Source: Betaproteobacteria bacterium Ga0077526 (GTDB taxonomy: Bacteria; Pseudomonadota; Gammaproteobacteria; Burkholderiales; Ga0077523). Taken from it: a stretch of DNA of 64,000 bases. The stretch is from positions 62,001 through 126,000 of the forward strand of contig LNDV01000008.1 in assembly GCA_001464765.1 (NCBI GenBank), written 5' to 3'. A program made the position numbers and the translations under genes. Shown here piece after piece: positions 1-7,808 of the stretch. The notes below the pieces were generated by a model. The model did no database searches. It worked only from the letters and a program-made list of their open reading frames with translations, and was not told where the DNA came from. Within the stretch, counting starts at the first letter, position 1; each line of letters begins with the position of its first letter.

Positions 1-5
1 GCGAG

Positions 6-230
6 ATGAAGAACCTCGAGCCGCCGTACGTGACGATCGACGACAAGGTCTACCGGATCGCCCCGGGCTCCAAGATCCGCGATCAGAACAACCGGATCCT
101 CGTTCCGGTGTCGGCCCCCACAAAGGGGCGGATCGCCTACAACTTCGACTATCTCGGGCAAGTCCTGGGCGTCTGGTTCCTGACGCCCAGGGAGATCGCC
201 GAGGTGGATGCCCGCGCCAAGGAACGCTGA
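6..230 (+). CDS. Small conserved-looking hypothetical protein
   Basis: This is a 74-residue open frame of unknown function. It is soluble and mixed in charge, with no signal peptide or membrane segment, and it ends in a charged helix-like tail ([10 protein letters not shown]). Only five bases are visible upstream, so the true start may lie outside the window and the protein may be truncated at the N terminus. It is codirectional with miaB. Its end overlaps the upstream ATG option of miaB but stops 8 bases before the GTG start preferred here. I do not recognise a family. Confidence 0.5.
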   Translation: MKNLEPPYVTIDDKVYRIAPGSKIRDQNNRILVPVSAPTKGRIAYNFDYLGQVLGVWFLTPREIAEVDARAKER

Positions 231-237
231 GACTGCC

Positions 238-1584
238 GTGAATCCGAAGGTGTACATCAAGACGTTCGGCTGCCAGATGAACGAGTACGACTCGGACAAG
301 ATGGCCGACTTTCTCCGGGCGGCAGAAGGATTCGAAGCCACCAGCGACCCCGCCGAGGCGGACCTCATCCTGTTCAACACGTGTTCCGTGCGGGACAGAG
401 CCCAGGAAAAGGTGTTCCATGACCTTGGGCGGGTGCGTGAGCTGAAGAATGTCCGGAAGGACGTCCTCATCGGCGTCGGCGGCTGCGTGGCCAGTCAGGA
501 AGGCGACGCCATCGTGAAGCGCGCCCCGTTCGTGGACCTCGTCTTCGGCCCGCAGACGCTGCATCGGCTGCCGAAGATGATCCGTGCCCGGCGGGAGTCC
601 GGCCGGCCCCAGGTCGACATCAGCTTTCCCGAGATCGAGAAGTTCGACAATCTGCCCGCTTCGCGGGTGAGTGGCGCCCAGGCGTTCGTTTCCATCATGG
701 AAGGTTGCAGCAAGTACTGCAGCTTCTGCGTGGTCCCCTACACCCGCGGGGAGGAAGTGTCGCGGCCGTTCGACGATGTGCTCACCGAAATCGCGGACCT
801 CGTGGACCAGGGCGTGCGCGAGATCACCCTGCTGGGGCAGAACGTCAACGCCTATCGCGGCCGGATGGCCGATGGCGAGATCGCCGATTTCGCGCTTCTG
901 CTCGAGTACGTGGCGGAGTTCGCCGGCGTCGAACGGATCCGCTACACCACCTCGCACCCGAAGGAATTCAGCCAGCGCCTGATCGACGCTCACGGGTCGA
1001 TCGCGAAGCTGGTCGGCCACGTCCATCTGCCCGTCCAGTCCGGATCGGATCGCATTCTGGCGGCCATGAAGCGCGGCTATACCGCCCTCGAGTACAAGTC
1101 GATCATCCGACGGCTGCGCAAGGCGCGGCCGGACGTCTCGATCTCCTCGGACTTCATCGTCGGCTTCCCGGGAGAAACAGAGGAGGATTTCGCCCAGACC
1201 ATGGCGCTCGTGGAGGATCTGGGTTTCGACGCGAGCTTCAGTTTCGTCTACAGCGCCCGCCCGGGCACGCCGGCAGCGAACCTCCCCGACCCGGTGTCGC
1301 GTGAAGAGAAGGTCGCGCGGTTGATGAAACTGCAGGCCCTGCTGGAACGTCAGGCCCAGGCCATCAGCGAGGCGATGGTGGGAACGGTGCAGCGCGTTCT
1401 CGTGGAAGGCCCTGCCAGGAAGAATCCGGCAGAACTCGCCGCCCGCACCGAGAACAACCGGATCGTGAATTTCCCGGGCGCAGGGCGCCTGATCGGACAC
1501 TACGTGGACGTCGAGATCGTCGACGCCCTGCCCCACTCGCTCCGAGGTATCGTGGCAACCATCGAATCGGTCACCTCCGCGTGA
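238..1584 (+). CDS. miaB: tRNA-2-methylthio-N6-dimethylallyladenosine synthase MiaB
   Basis: MiaB is a cytoplasmic radical-SAM methylthiotransferase that adds the 2-methylthio group to i6A37 of tRNAs reading codons that start with U. The N-terminal UPF0004 domain carries the three cysteines of the second iron-sulfur cluster (C12, C49, C83). The radical-SAM motif CSKYCSFC supplies C157, C161 and C164, and a TRAM domain closes the C terminus. The length of 448 residues is normal. I chose the GTG start because the family motif [10 protein letters not shown] follows 9 residues later; an ATG at 208 would add 10 residues and overlap the previous frame. The stop overlaps the phoH start (GTGA), so the operon is translationally coupled. 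Confidence 0.96.
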   Translation: MNPKVYIKTFGCQMNEYDSDKMADFLRAAEGFEATSDPAEADLILFNTCSVRDRAQEKVFHDLGRVRELKNVRKDVLIGVGGCVASQEGDAIVKRAPFVDLVFGPQTLHRLPKMIRARRESGRPQVDISFPEIEKFDNLPASRVSGAQAFVSIMEGCSKYCSFCVVPYTRGEEVSRPFDDVLTEIADLVDQGVREITLLGQNVNAYRGRMADGEIADFALLLEYVAEFAGVERIRYTTSHPKEFSQRLIDAHGSIAKLVGHVHLPVQSGSDRILAAMKRGYTALEYKSIIRRLRKARPDVSISSDFIVGFPGETEEDFAQTMALVEDLGFDASFSFVYSARPGTPAANLPDPVSREEKVARLMKLQALLERQAQAISEAMVGTVQRVLVEGPARKNPAELAARTENNRIVNFPGAGRLIGHYVDVEIVDALPHSLRGIVATIESVTSA

Positions 1585-2648
1585 CAGAACGCAATTCGGG
1601 ATCGGCTTCATCCCTCGTTTCCCCCCGGCCAGTGGCGGACGCAGGCGCGTCATCAGCATCCTCGGGGTCCCCGGCATTCGACGCCATCGTCGAAGCCCCT
1701 CAGTTGGAACTGGTCCTGGAGCCGCTCGACAACGACCGGCTGGCGAACCTCTGCGGCGTGCTTGACGAAAACCTCCGCCAGATCGAGACCGCCCTGGACG
1801 TGACTCTTGCCAGGCGCGGCGGGACGTTTCGGATCTCCGGTCCGGCCGCGCAACAATCGCTTGCGGCCCGTCTTCTCCGTCACCTCTACGACAGGGCGGT
1901 CACCCACCTCAAGGTGGAAGACGTCCAGCTGAGCCTCATCGAGTGGCGCACCGGCGAAGAGTCCCCGCCAGCAGGCGAAGAACCTCAACTGCTGACGAAA
2001 CGGCGTGACCTCCACGGCCGGACCCCGACCCAGTCCGAATACCTGCGCGCCGTCGTCGCCCACGACATCACGTTCGGCATCGGCCCCGCGGGCACCGGCA
2101 AGACATACCTCGCCGTGGCGTGCGCCGTGGACGCTCTCGAACGCGACAGCGTCAAGCGCATCGTTCTGGTGCGCCCCGCTGTGGAAGCCGGCGAGCGACT
2201 TGGTTTTCTGCCAGGGGATCTTGCCCAGAAGGTGGATCCCTACCTGCGCCCGCTGTACGACGCGCTCTACGACCTCATGGGGTACGAGAAGGTCGGCAAG
2301 CTGTTTGAACGGGGTGCGATCGAGATCGCGCCGCTCGCGTACATGCGTGGGCGGACCCTCAATCATTCGTTCGCCATCCTCGACGAAGCCCAGAACACCA
2401 CGCCCGAGCAGATGAAGATGTTCCTCACCCGGATCGGATTCGGGTCCAAGGCTGTCCTGACCGGCGACATCACCCAGATCGACCTGCCGAAGGGACACAA
2501 GAGCGGACTCATCGAAGCGAAGGAAGTCCTGGGAGAAGTGCGCGGCCTCGCATTCGTGCACTTCACCGCACGGGATGTCGTACGCCATCCGCTCGTTCAG
2601 CGCATCGTGAACGCGTATGAGGCCCACGGGAAGGTGAAGGGTACGTGA
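1581..2648 (+). CDS. phoH: PhoH-family ATPase (YbeZ)
   Basis: This is a cytoplasmic P-loop protein of the PhoH/YbeZ family, which is thought to act with YbeY in ribosomal and other RNA metabolism. The first 35 or so residues are a low-complexity Ser/Ala tail, followed by a KH-like region (about 45-115) and the PhoH domain. Walker A is GPAGTGKT at 168-175 and Walker B is FAILDEAQ at 264-271. The 355-residue length is typical. It starts with GTG overlapping the miaB stop and ends in a GTGA overlap with ybeY, so miaB, phoH and ybeY form one tightly coupled operon. The biochemical substrate of the family is not firmly known. Confidence 0.93.
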   Translation: MTERNSGSASSLVSPRPVADAGASSASSGSPAFDAIVEAPQLELVLEPLDNDRLANLCGVLDENLRQIETALDVTLARRGGTFRISGPAAQQSLAARLLRHLYDRAVTHLKVEDVQLSLIEWRTGEESPPAGEEPQLLTKRRDLHGRTPTQSEYLRAVVAHDITFGIGPAGTGKTYLAVACAVDALERDSVKRIVLVRPAVEAGERLGFLPGDLAQKVDPYLRPLYDALYDLMGYEKVGKLFERGAIEIAPLAYMRGRTLNHSFAILDEAQNTTPEQMKMFLTRIGFGSKAVLTGDITQIDLPKGHKSGLIEAKEVLGEVRGLAFVHFTARDVVRHPLVQRIVNAYEAHGKVKGT

Positions 2649-3100
2649 CGGAGCCATCCCTGAATGTGCTCGCGCTGGAAGTGCAAGATGCCAGCCGCTC
2701 GATCGATGTCCCGACCACGCGCTCTCTCAAGGCGTGGTGCTGGGCGGCACTGCGGAATAATTGCGCCGTCACGATGCGCATCGTGGGCAAGCGGGAGGGG
2801 GCAACGCTCAATGAGCAGTTTCGCGGCAAGGACTACCCGACGAACGTCCTCACGTTCGTCTACGAAAGCCGGCCGGTCTGCGTTGGGGACATCGTTCTTT
2901 GCGCACCGGTCATTCGTACCGAGGCCCGGCAGCAGGGCAAGGCGCTTCGTGCCCACTGGGCGCATCTGGTCGTCCACGGCATGCTGCACCTCCAGGGGTT
3001 CGACCACGAGTCGCCAAGCCAGGCAAGGCGCATGGAGCGCCTGGAGAAACAAATCCTTTCTGAACTCGGGTATCCTGACCCATATGTCGTTGCGGCCTGA
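2645..3100 (+). CDS. ybeY: Endoribonuclease / rRNA maturation factor YbeY
   Basis: YbeY is a zinc-dependent single-strand endoribonuclease involved in 16S rRNA 3' maturation and ribosome quality control. The diagnostic motif HGMLHLQGFDH places the three zinc histidines at 111, 115 and 121. The upstream block DYPTNVLTFVY is also typical. The 151-residue length fits the family. The GTG start overlaps the phoH stop by 4 bases. The conserved neighbourhood with phoH and corC supports the call. Confidence 0.94.
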   Translation: MTEPSLNVLALEVQDASRSIDVPTTRSLKAWCWAALRNNCAVTMRIVGKREGATLNEQFRGKDYPTNVLTFVYESRPVCVGDIVLCAPVIRTEARQQGKALRAHWAHLVVHGMLHLQGFDHESPSQARRMERLEKQILSELGYPDPYVVAA

Positions 3101-3141
3101 ACGCCGCGGGGGGTCGCCAGTGCCCGCCTCCCGAACAATCC

Positions 3142-3975
3142 ATGGATAGTCCCAGTCCGGAAAAACCGTCTCTCCTGGAGCGGCTAAGCGCATTCCTGAT
3201 GCGCGAGCCCGAAGACCGCGATCAGCTGATCGCCCTGCTCCATTCGGCCTACGAACGTCACCTCCTCGACGCCGACGCTCTCTCCATGGTCGAAGGCGCC
3301 CTCCAGATGTCGGAGATGCAGGCGCGCGACATCATGGTGCCGCGCGCCCAGATGGACGTGATCGACATCGAGGAACCTCCCGAGAAGTTCATCCCGACGG
3401 TCATCGAAACGGCACATAGCCGGTTTCCGGTGATCGACGGCTCGAAGGACAAGGTGCTCGGGATTCTTCTCGCCAAGGATCTGCTGCGCTACTACGCAGG
3501 CGAAGAGTTCGACGTCCGCGAAATGCTGCGGCCCGCCGTGTTCATCCCCGAGTCGAAGCGGCTGAACGTTCTCCTGAAGGAGTTCCGGTCTACGCGCAAC
3601 CACATCGCCATCGTCGTCGACGAGTACGGTGGCACCTCCGGGCTCGTGACGATCGAGGACGTTCTCGAGCAGATCGTCGGGGACATCGAGGACGAGTACG
3701 ACTTCGACGAGACCGAGGACAATATCGTGTCGCAGCCCGACGGGCGCTTTCGGGTCAAGGCCGTCACCGAAATCGCGGACTTCAATGCTGCCTTCGGCAC
3801 GACGTTCAGCGACGAGGACTTCGACACCGTCGGGGGGCTGGTCCTCGGCGAGTTCGAACGCGTTCCCAAGCGGGGCGAAGAGATCGTCGTCGACGGACTG
3901 CGGTTCAAGGTGCTGCGGGCCGATAGCCGACGCGTTCACTCGCTGCTCGTGGATCGCATCGCCGCCGAGGCATGA
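3142..3975 (+). CDS. corC: CorC-type CBS-domain protein (magnesium/cobalt efflux family)
   Basis: The protein is cytoplasmic and lacks the transmembrane DUF21 domain, so it is the short CorC/YbeX form. Two CBS motifs run from roughly residue 60 (MVPRAQMDVID) to 175 (ending near VEQIVGDIEDEYD-like acidic text). A CorC/HlyC C-terminal domain covers about 190-275. The name reflects a reported role in Mg/Co efflux, but the position beside ybeY and lnt has also linked ybeX to ribosome metabolism. The 277-residue length is typical. It starts 41 bases after ybeY and its stop overlaps the lnt ATG (ATGA). Confidence 0.92.
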   Translation: MDSPSPEKPSLLERLSAFLMREPEDRDQLIALLHSAYERHLLDADALSMVEGALQMSEMQARDIMVPRAQMDVIDIEEPPEKFIPTVIETAHSRFPVIDGSKDKVLGILLAKDLLRYYAGEEFDVREMLRPAVFIPESKRLNVLLKEFRSTRNHIAIVVDEYGGTSGLVTIEDVLEQIVGDIEDEYDFDETEDNIVSQPDGRFRVKAVTEIADFNAAFGTTFSDEDFDTVGGLVLGEFERVPKRGEEIVVDGLRFKVLRADSRRVHSLLVDRIAAEA

Positions 3976-5489
3976 CCGCCACGGCCCCAGTCCGACGCCG
4001 GGGACTCTGGCCATCGGGCGTGGTGTCCTTTGCCTGTGGCGCCGTCAGCGTCCTTGGCTTTGCGCCCCCAGGCTGGTTTCCCCTACCCGTCATTGCGTTC
4101 GCCGTTCTGTCCTGGCTCGTCGCAAGGGCAGCGAGCGCTCGCGCGGCGGCAGCGCTGGGGTTTGGCTTCGGTCTCGGGCTGTTCGTGTTCGGCGTGGGCT
4201 GGGTCTACGTCGCACTCAACCAGTTCGGCGGCATGCCGTTCTGGCTGGCCGGACCGGCGACCCTCTTGTTCGCGGCTTTCCTCTCCCTTTATCCGGCAAT
4301 CGCTTGCACTGTCGCGTACCTCGCCTCGGCCAAGTGGCGCATGTTCGTTTTCCCTGCAGCATGGGTGCTGACGGAATGGCTGCGCGGCTGGATCTTCACG
4401 GGATTCCCGTGGCTCGCCCTCGGGTACTCCCAGGTACCGATCAGCCCCCTCGGCGGCATCGCGCCGTTGGCGGGCGTATTCGGCGTGTCGCTCGGAGTCA
4501 CGCTGGTAGGCTCCGCGATTGCGTCCCTGGCGCTCGACCAGCAACGGTGGCGCGCCGGGTTCGTGGCGGTCGTAGCGCTGGCTATCGGAACGATCGCGGG
4601 CATGACTTCCTGGACTCGCCCCGTCGGCGAGAGCGTGACCGTAGCGCTTGTCCAGGGAAATGTCGCTCAAGACTTGAAGTTCCGGGAGGACGCGCTTCTC
4701 CGTACCCTCGTGGCCTACGAGAACGCGGTGTCGCAGGCGCAGGCTCGCCTGGTGATTCTTCCGGAAACGGCGCTGCCGCTCTTTCTTCACGACCTGCCGC
4801 CGGACTATTTCGAGCGGCTGCGCAGCGTCACCGCCGAGCGCGGCGCAGACACCATTGCGGGCGTCTTCGAGAACGACCCGCTGGGCAGTGACCGCTACTT
4901 CAATGCTGTCGTCAGCCTTGGCGCTTCGCCGAGCCAGCGCTACCGGAAACATCATCTCGTGCCGTTCGGAGAGTTCATCCCGCTGAAAGCCCTGCTCGCC
5001 CCGATCATCAACGACTGGCTGCACATCCCGCTGTCCGATCAGACCCGCGGCGACGCCGTCCAGACACCGCTGTCCGTGGCCGGGCAGAAGGTCGCGATGA
5101 ACATCTGCTACGAGGATGTCTTCGGGGAGGAGATCATCCGGCAACTGCCCGACGCGACGATTCTCGCGAATGTCAGCAACGACGCCTGGTATGGGCGGTC
5201 CTGGGCTGCCGAACAGCATCTGCAGATCTCCCAGATGCGTGCCCGCGAGACCGGCCGCTGGATGCTGCGCGCCACGAATACCGGGATGACCGCTGCGATC
5301 GACGAGACCGGCAGAGTCCTGGCGTCGCTGCCGCAGTTCACCGAAGGCATACTGACCATCAAGGCGCAGGGCCGCACGGGATCCACGCCTTACGTAGAGT
5401 TAGGCAACGGGCCGGTGATGGTCCTGTCCGGCCTGGTGGTCGCCATCGGCCTGGCCCTGAGGCGACGATCCGACATGGCCAGCCGATAG
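3972..5489 (+). CDS. lnt: Apolipoprotein N-acyltransferase
   Basis: Lnt is an inner-membrane enzyme that adds the third acyl chain to the N-terminal cysteine of apolipoproteins, which is needed for Lol-dependent sorting. The first 215 residues hold several hydrophobic helices. A nitrilase-fold periplasmic domain follows with the expected catalytic triad: E265 in VILPETALPLF, K326 in YRKHHLVPFGEF, and C379 in MNICYEDVFG. The length of 505 residues is normal. It is the last gene of the miaB-lnt operon; the next gene begins 80 bases later. Confidence 0.95.
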   Translation: MTATAPVRRRGLWPSGVVSFACGAVSVLGFAPPGWFPLPVIAFAVLSWLVARAASARAAAALGFGFGLGLFVFGVGWVYVALNQFGGMPFWLAGPATLLFAAFLSLYPAIACTVAYLASAKWRMFVFPAAWVLTEWLRGWIFTGFPWLALGYSQVPISPLGGIAPLAGVFGVSLGVTLVGSAIASLALDQQRWRAGFVAVVALAIGTIAGMTSWTRPVGESVTVALVQGNVAQDLKFREDALLRTLVAYENAVSQAQARLVILPETALPLFLHDLPPDYFERLRSVTAERGADTIAGVFENDPLGSDRYFNAVVSLGASPSQRYRKHHLVPFGEFIPLKALLAPIINDWLHIPLSDQTRGDAVQTPLSVAGQKVAMNICYEDVFGEEIIRQLPDATILANVSNDAWYGRSWAAEQHLQISQMRARETGRWMLRATNTGMTAAIDETGRVLASLPQFTEGILTIKAQGRTGSTPYVELGNGPVMVLSGLVVAIGLALRRRSDMASR

Positions 5490-5569
5490 CACGGCACCGG
5501 ACGGCATGGGTTCCATGCGAACACCGCCCGGCCCCACGGCGTAGTGCCCAACAACAGGAGGATGAAACG

Positions 5570-6595
5570 ATGAAGATGGCGCTCAGACGGGCAGTTGCCG
5601 GTGTCACCGGCGCTGCGATGGCATGCATCGCGTTCGCGGCGGCAGCCGCAGGCCCGGTCATCGTCGACACCGCGGCCGTGGAAGCCGCGTTGGCGCGTGG
5701 CGCGATCATCTGGGACGTGCGCTCCGAAGAAGAGTATCGGAAGGGCCACATTCCAGGCGCAGTGAACGTCGACGACGTCCTGTCACAGTTGCGCGAGCCG
5801 AAGAGCGAGGACTACATCCCGGTGCCACAGATCGAGCGCATTCTGGGAGAGGCCGGGATCGACCCCGCCAAGGAGATCGTTGTCTATGGAAACAAGGCGG
5901 CGGTGTCGGCGTACTTCAGCCTCGTGACCGTGCAATGGCTCGGCGGCGAGCGGGCGGCGGTCTACCACGGCGGCGTGGACGATTGGAAGGCCGCGGGCAA
6001 AGCCATCGCGACCGAGGTTACCAAGCTCCCTGCCGTCACCCTCGCGCTCAATCCTCGCGCAGATCGGCTGGTGTCGACCTCGGAACTCCTCGCCAAACTC
6101 CGTGGGGGCCAGGTGCAAATCGTGGATGCACGGACCCCCAAGGAGTTCAATGGCGACGACATTCGCGCCCTCCGAGGCGGCCACATTCCCGGGGCGGTCA
6201 ACATCCCCTACGAAAGCAACTGGGTGGATCCGGACACGCCCCGAAAGCTTGCGCGGAAGCAGGTGAGCAACAAGGATGGCTTTGACCTGAAGGCCAGAGA
6301 GGCCCTGGAAGCTCTCTACGCCGGCCTCGATCGGGAGAAGGAGACCGTCGTGTACTGCCAGAGCGGCGTGCGGGCGTCCAACACGGCCGCCGTCATGCAG
6401 GCGCTTGGATTCAAGAACGTCCGCGTGTACGACTCGTCATGGCTAGGTTACGGCAACACGCTGGATGCGCCGGCCGAGAGTGTGTCTTTCTTCAACGTCG
6501 CCAGGGTCAACAGTCTCCTCAATGCGCTCCAGGGCAGGGTGGAGGATCTTGAAGCACAACTCGGCGAACTTAAGGCAGCGGCGCAGAAGAAGTAG
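5570..6595 (+). CDS. Exported tandem-rhodanese sulfurtransferase
   Basis: The 341-residue protein has a cleavable signal peptide (residues 1 to about 27, ending AAAAAG) and two rhodanese folds. The C-terminal domain (about 165-300) has an active-site loop CQSGVR with the persulfide-carrying C263. The N-terminal domain (about 30-155) has GNKAAVSA at the matching position and no cysteine, so it is probably structural, as in classical tandem thiosulfate sulfurtransferases. The C-terminal 40 residues look like a coiled coil (VEDLEAQLGELK). A good ribosome site (AGGAGG) lies just upstream. The physiological sulfur donor and acceptor cannot be told from sequence. Confidence 0.85.
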   Translation: MKMALRRAVAGVTGAAMACIAFAAAAAGPVIVDTAAVEAALARGAIIWDVRSEEEYRKGHIPGAVNVDDVLSQLREPKSEDYIPVPQIERILGEAGIDPAKEIVVYGNKAAVSAYFSLVTVQWLGGERAAVYHGGVDDWKAAGKAIATEVTKLPAVTLALNPRADRLVSTSELLAKLRGGQVQIVDARTPKEFNGDDIRALRGGHIPGAVNIPYESNWVDPDTPRKLARKQVSNKDGFDLKAREALEALYAGLDREKETVVYCQSGVRASNTAAVMQALGFKNVRVYDSSWLGYGNTLDAPAESVSFFNVARVNSLLNALQGRVEDLEAQLGELKAAAQKK

Positions 6596-6606
6596 GGTTC
6601 CGAAAG

Positions 6607-6638
6607 CACAACGCCCCGATGTGACTCGGGGCGTTGTG
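6607..6638. terminator. Strong bidirectional hairpin terminator
   Basis: A 13-bp perfect inverted repeat has arms CACAACGCCCCGA (6607-6619) and TCGGGGCGTTGTG (6626-6638) around a 6-base loop. It lies between the convergent rhodanese and PEP-CTERM genes. There is no long U tract on the plus side; the minus side reads into CTTTC. It probably serves both genes. Confidence 0.7.
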
Positions 6639-6661
6639 GACTGCGTTGGCTTGCGTCGAGC

Positions 6662-7648
6662 TTACTTGCGACGACGAGCCCGCAGAGCACCAAGTCCGAC
6701 AGCACTCGCGAAAATCAGCGCGAGAGACGCAGGCTCGGGAACACTCCCAGGAGGCGCCGGCGGAGAGGTCGGGTTGCCAACCACCGAAAGAAGCTTGAAG
6801 TAGTCGTTGCCGGCATTGAGACCGCTGTTGGTGTTGCTGCTGCCGACCGCCCCGACGGTCGGGTTGTAGGCGCCGATCAACCAGTACCGCGACTGGATAC
6901 TAGTGTTCGCCGCGTTCACGGAATCTGTGCCCTGTGAGTTGCTGCGACCGGCGAGGTTGTACACCGTGTTGGCAGTAGCCAGATTCGCATAGTGCCCGAC
7001 GATGCTCCAACCGGAAGTGGTCAGTTCCGTGTATTTCTTCCCTGCCAGAGAAGCAGTCTGCAAAGCAGTCGTGGGGTTGAACGCCATCACGGTGATGTCG
7101 ACGTCGTTACTGAACCAACCGATGGACAGACCCGTCAGGTTGACCCTCGTGCTGAAATCAAGCAGCACCATGTCGTAGCGACCGTTGTCGGCATCGGCAT
7201 AAACGGAACCGGTACCGGTCTGAGCATTCGCACCGTTGTTGTCGATGGCGTGCTCGGGGCTCGTTGTTTCACCCGGGTCCGCCGCCGTATTGGCCAATCT
7301 GTTGGTGATACCGATACCCGACGGAGAGGTCCCCGTCGAGTTTTGATACACGGTGATATACGCGTTTTCCAGCGAAGTGGCGCCTGCAGTGTTGCTGGCT
7401 GTCCCTGCGGAATTCGCCCAAGCCGTTGCCGTCACCGTAGGAGCACCGCCCCCGACAGGGGTACAGAAGATGTTGTTGCCGAAGTTGTTTGCCAACGGAC
7501 TGCTGGAGGAAACGCGCGAACTCTGGGAGCACGGATCGGTCCCCGGTGGAGGAACATCGAACCTCCAGGTGGTCGCGCTCTGCGCCTCGGCGGCGGCCAG
7601 CAGCAGGACGCCTGCGAGGCTTAGGGTCTTGAAAGGTACTTTCAACAT
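6662..7648 (-). CDS. PEP-CTERM sorting domain-containing surface protein
   Basis: The 328-residue secreted protein has an N-terminal signal peptide (MLKVPFKTLSLAGVLLLAAA). The Ser/Thr/Asn/Gly-rich middle is typical of exosortase substrates. The C terminus is a PEP-CTERM anchor: VPEPASLA, a hydrophobic segment, then RARRRK. Such proteins are cut at the anchor by exosortase and exported to the surface or biofilm matrix. I chose the start at 7648 because GGAGC stands upstream and the signal peptide begins there; the frame stays open another 105 codons, but that part is not protein-like. It lies downstream of the TPR gene on the same strand. Confidence 0.88.
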   Translation of the reverse strand: MLKVPFKTLSLAGVLLLAAAEAQSATTWRFDVPPPGTDPCSQSSRVSSSSPLANNFGNNIFCTPVGGGAPTVTATAWANSAGTASNTAGATSLENAYITVYQNSTGTSPSGIGITNRLANTAADPGETTSPEHAIDNNGANAQTGTGSVYADADNGRYDMVLLDFSTRVNLTGLSIGWFSNDVDITVMAFNPTTALQTASLAGKKYTELTTSGWSIVGHYANLATANTVYNLAGRSNSQGTDSVNAANTSIQSRYWLIGAYNPTVGAVGSSNTNSGLNAGNDYFKLLSVVGNPTSPPAPPGSVPEPASLALIFASAVGLGALRARRRK

Positions 7649-7680
7649 CTCGGTGCTCCTTCGGAGTCTTTGGTGCAAAG

Positions 7681-7699
7681 GTGGGACTTCCCGTCCCAC
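7681..7699. other. Short hairpin between PrsT-like gene and PEP-CTERM gene
   Basis: The arms GTGGGAC and GTCCCAC (7 bp) enclose a 5-base loop. The hairpin lies about 30 bases upstream of the PEP-CTERM start on the minus strand and about 110 bases after the TPR gene stop. It could be a transcription terminator for the upstream gene, although no U tract follows, or a 5'-leader structure that stabilises the mRNA. Confidence 0.4.
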
Positions 7700-7706
7700 T
7701 CTCTTC

Positions 7707-7722
7707 TGCAGAAATCGCGCCT
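7707..7722 (-). promoter_or_regulatory. Weak candidate sigma-54 promoter for the PEP-CTERM gene
   Basis: On the minus strand the sequence AGGCGCGATTTCTGCA keeps the invariant GG (-24) and GC (-12) at the correct 10-base spacing and matches 9 of 12 consensus positions. It lies about 60 bases upstream of the start codon. It is much weaker than the site at 20958-20973. I list it because PEP-CTERM genes are known RpoN targets in some betaproteobacteria. Confidence 0.3.
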
Positions 7723-7808
7723 GCTGTTGCAAAGTCATGAACACAAAAGCGCTTTCCAGCATTGGCGATTCTCGAAATCGGCGTATGTCAGCTACTCCGA
7801 CGCCTGCC

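Noticed and set aside
1653..2657. 334-residue minus-strand frame over phoH
   Set aside because: The plus strand has a complete PhoH with Walker motifs; the minus translation has no recognisable pattern.
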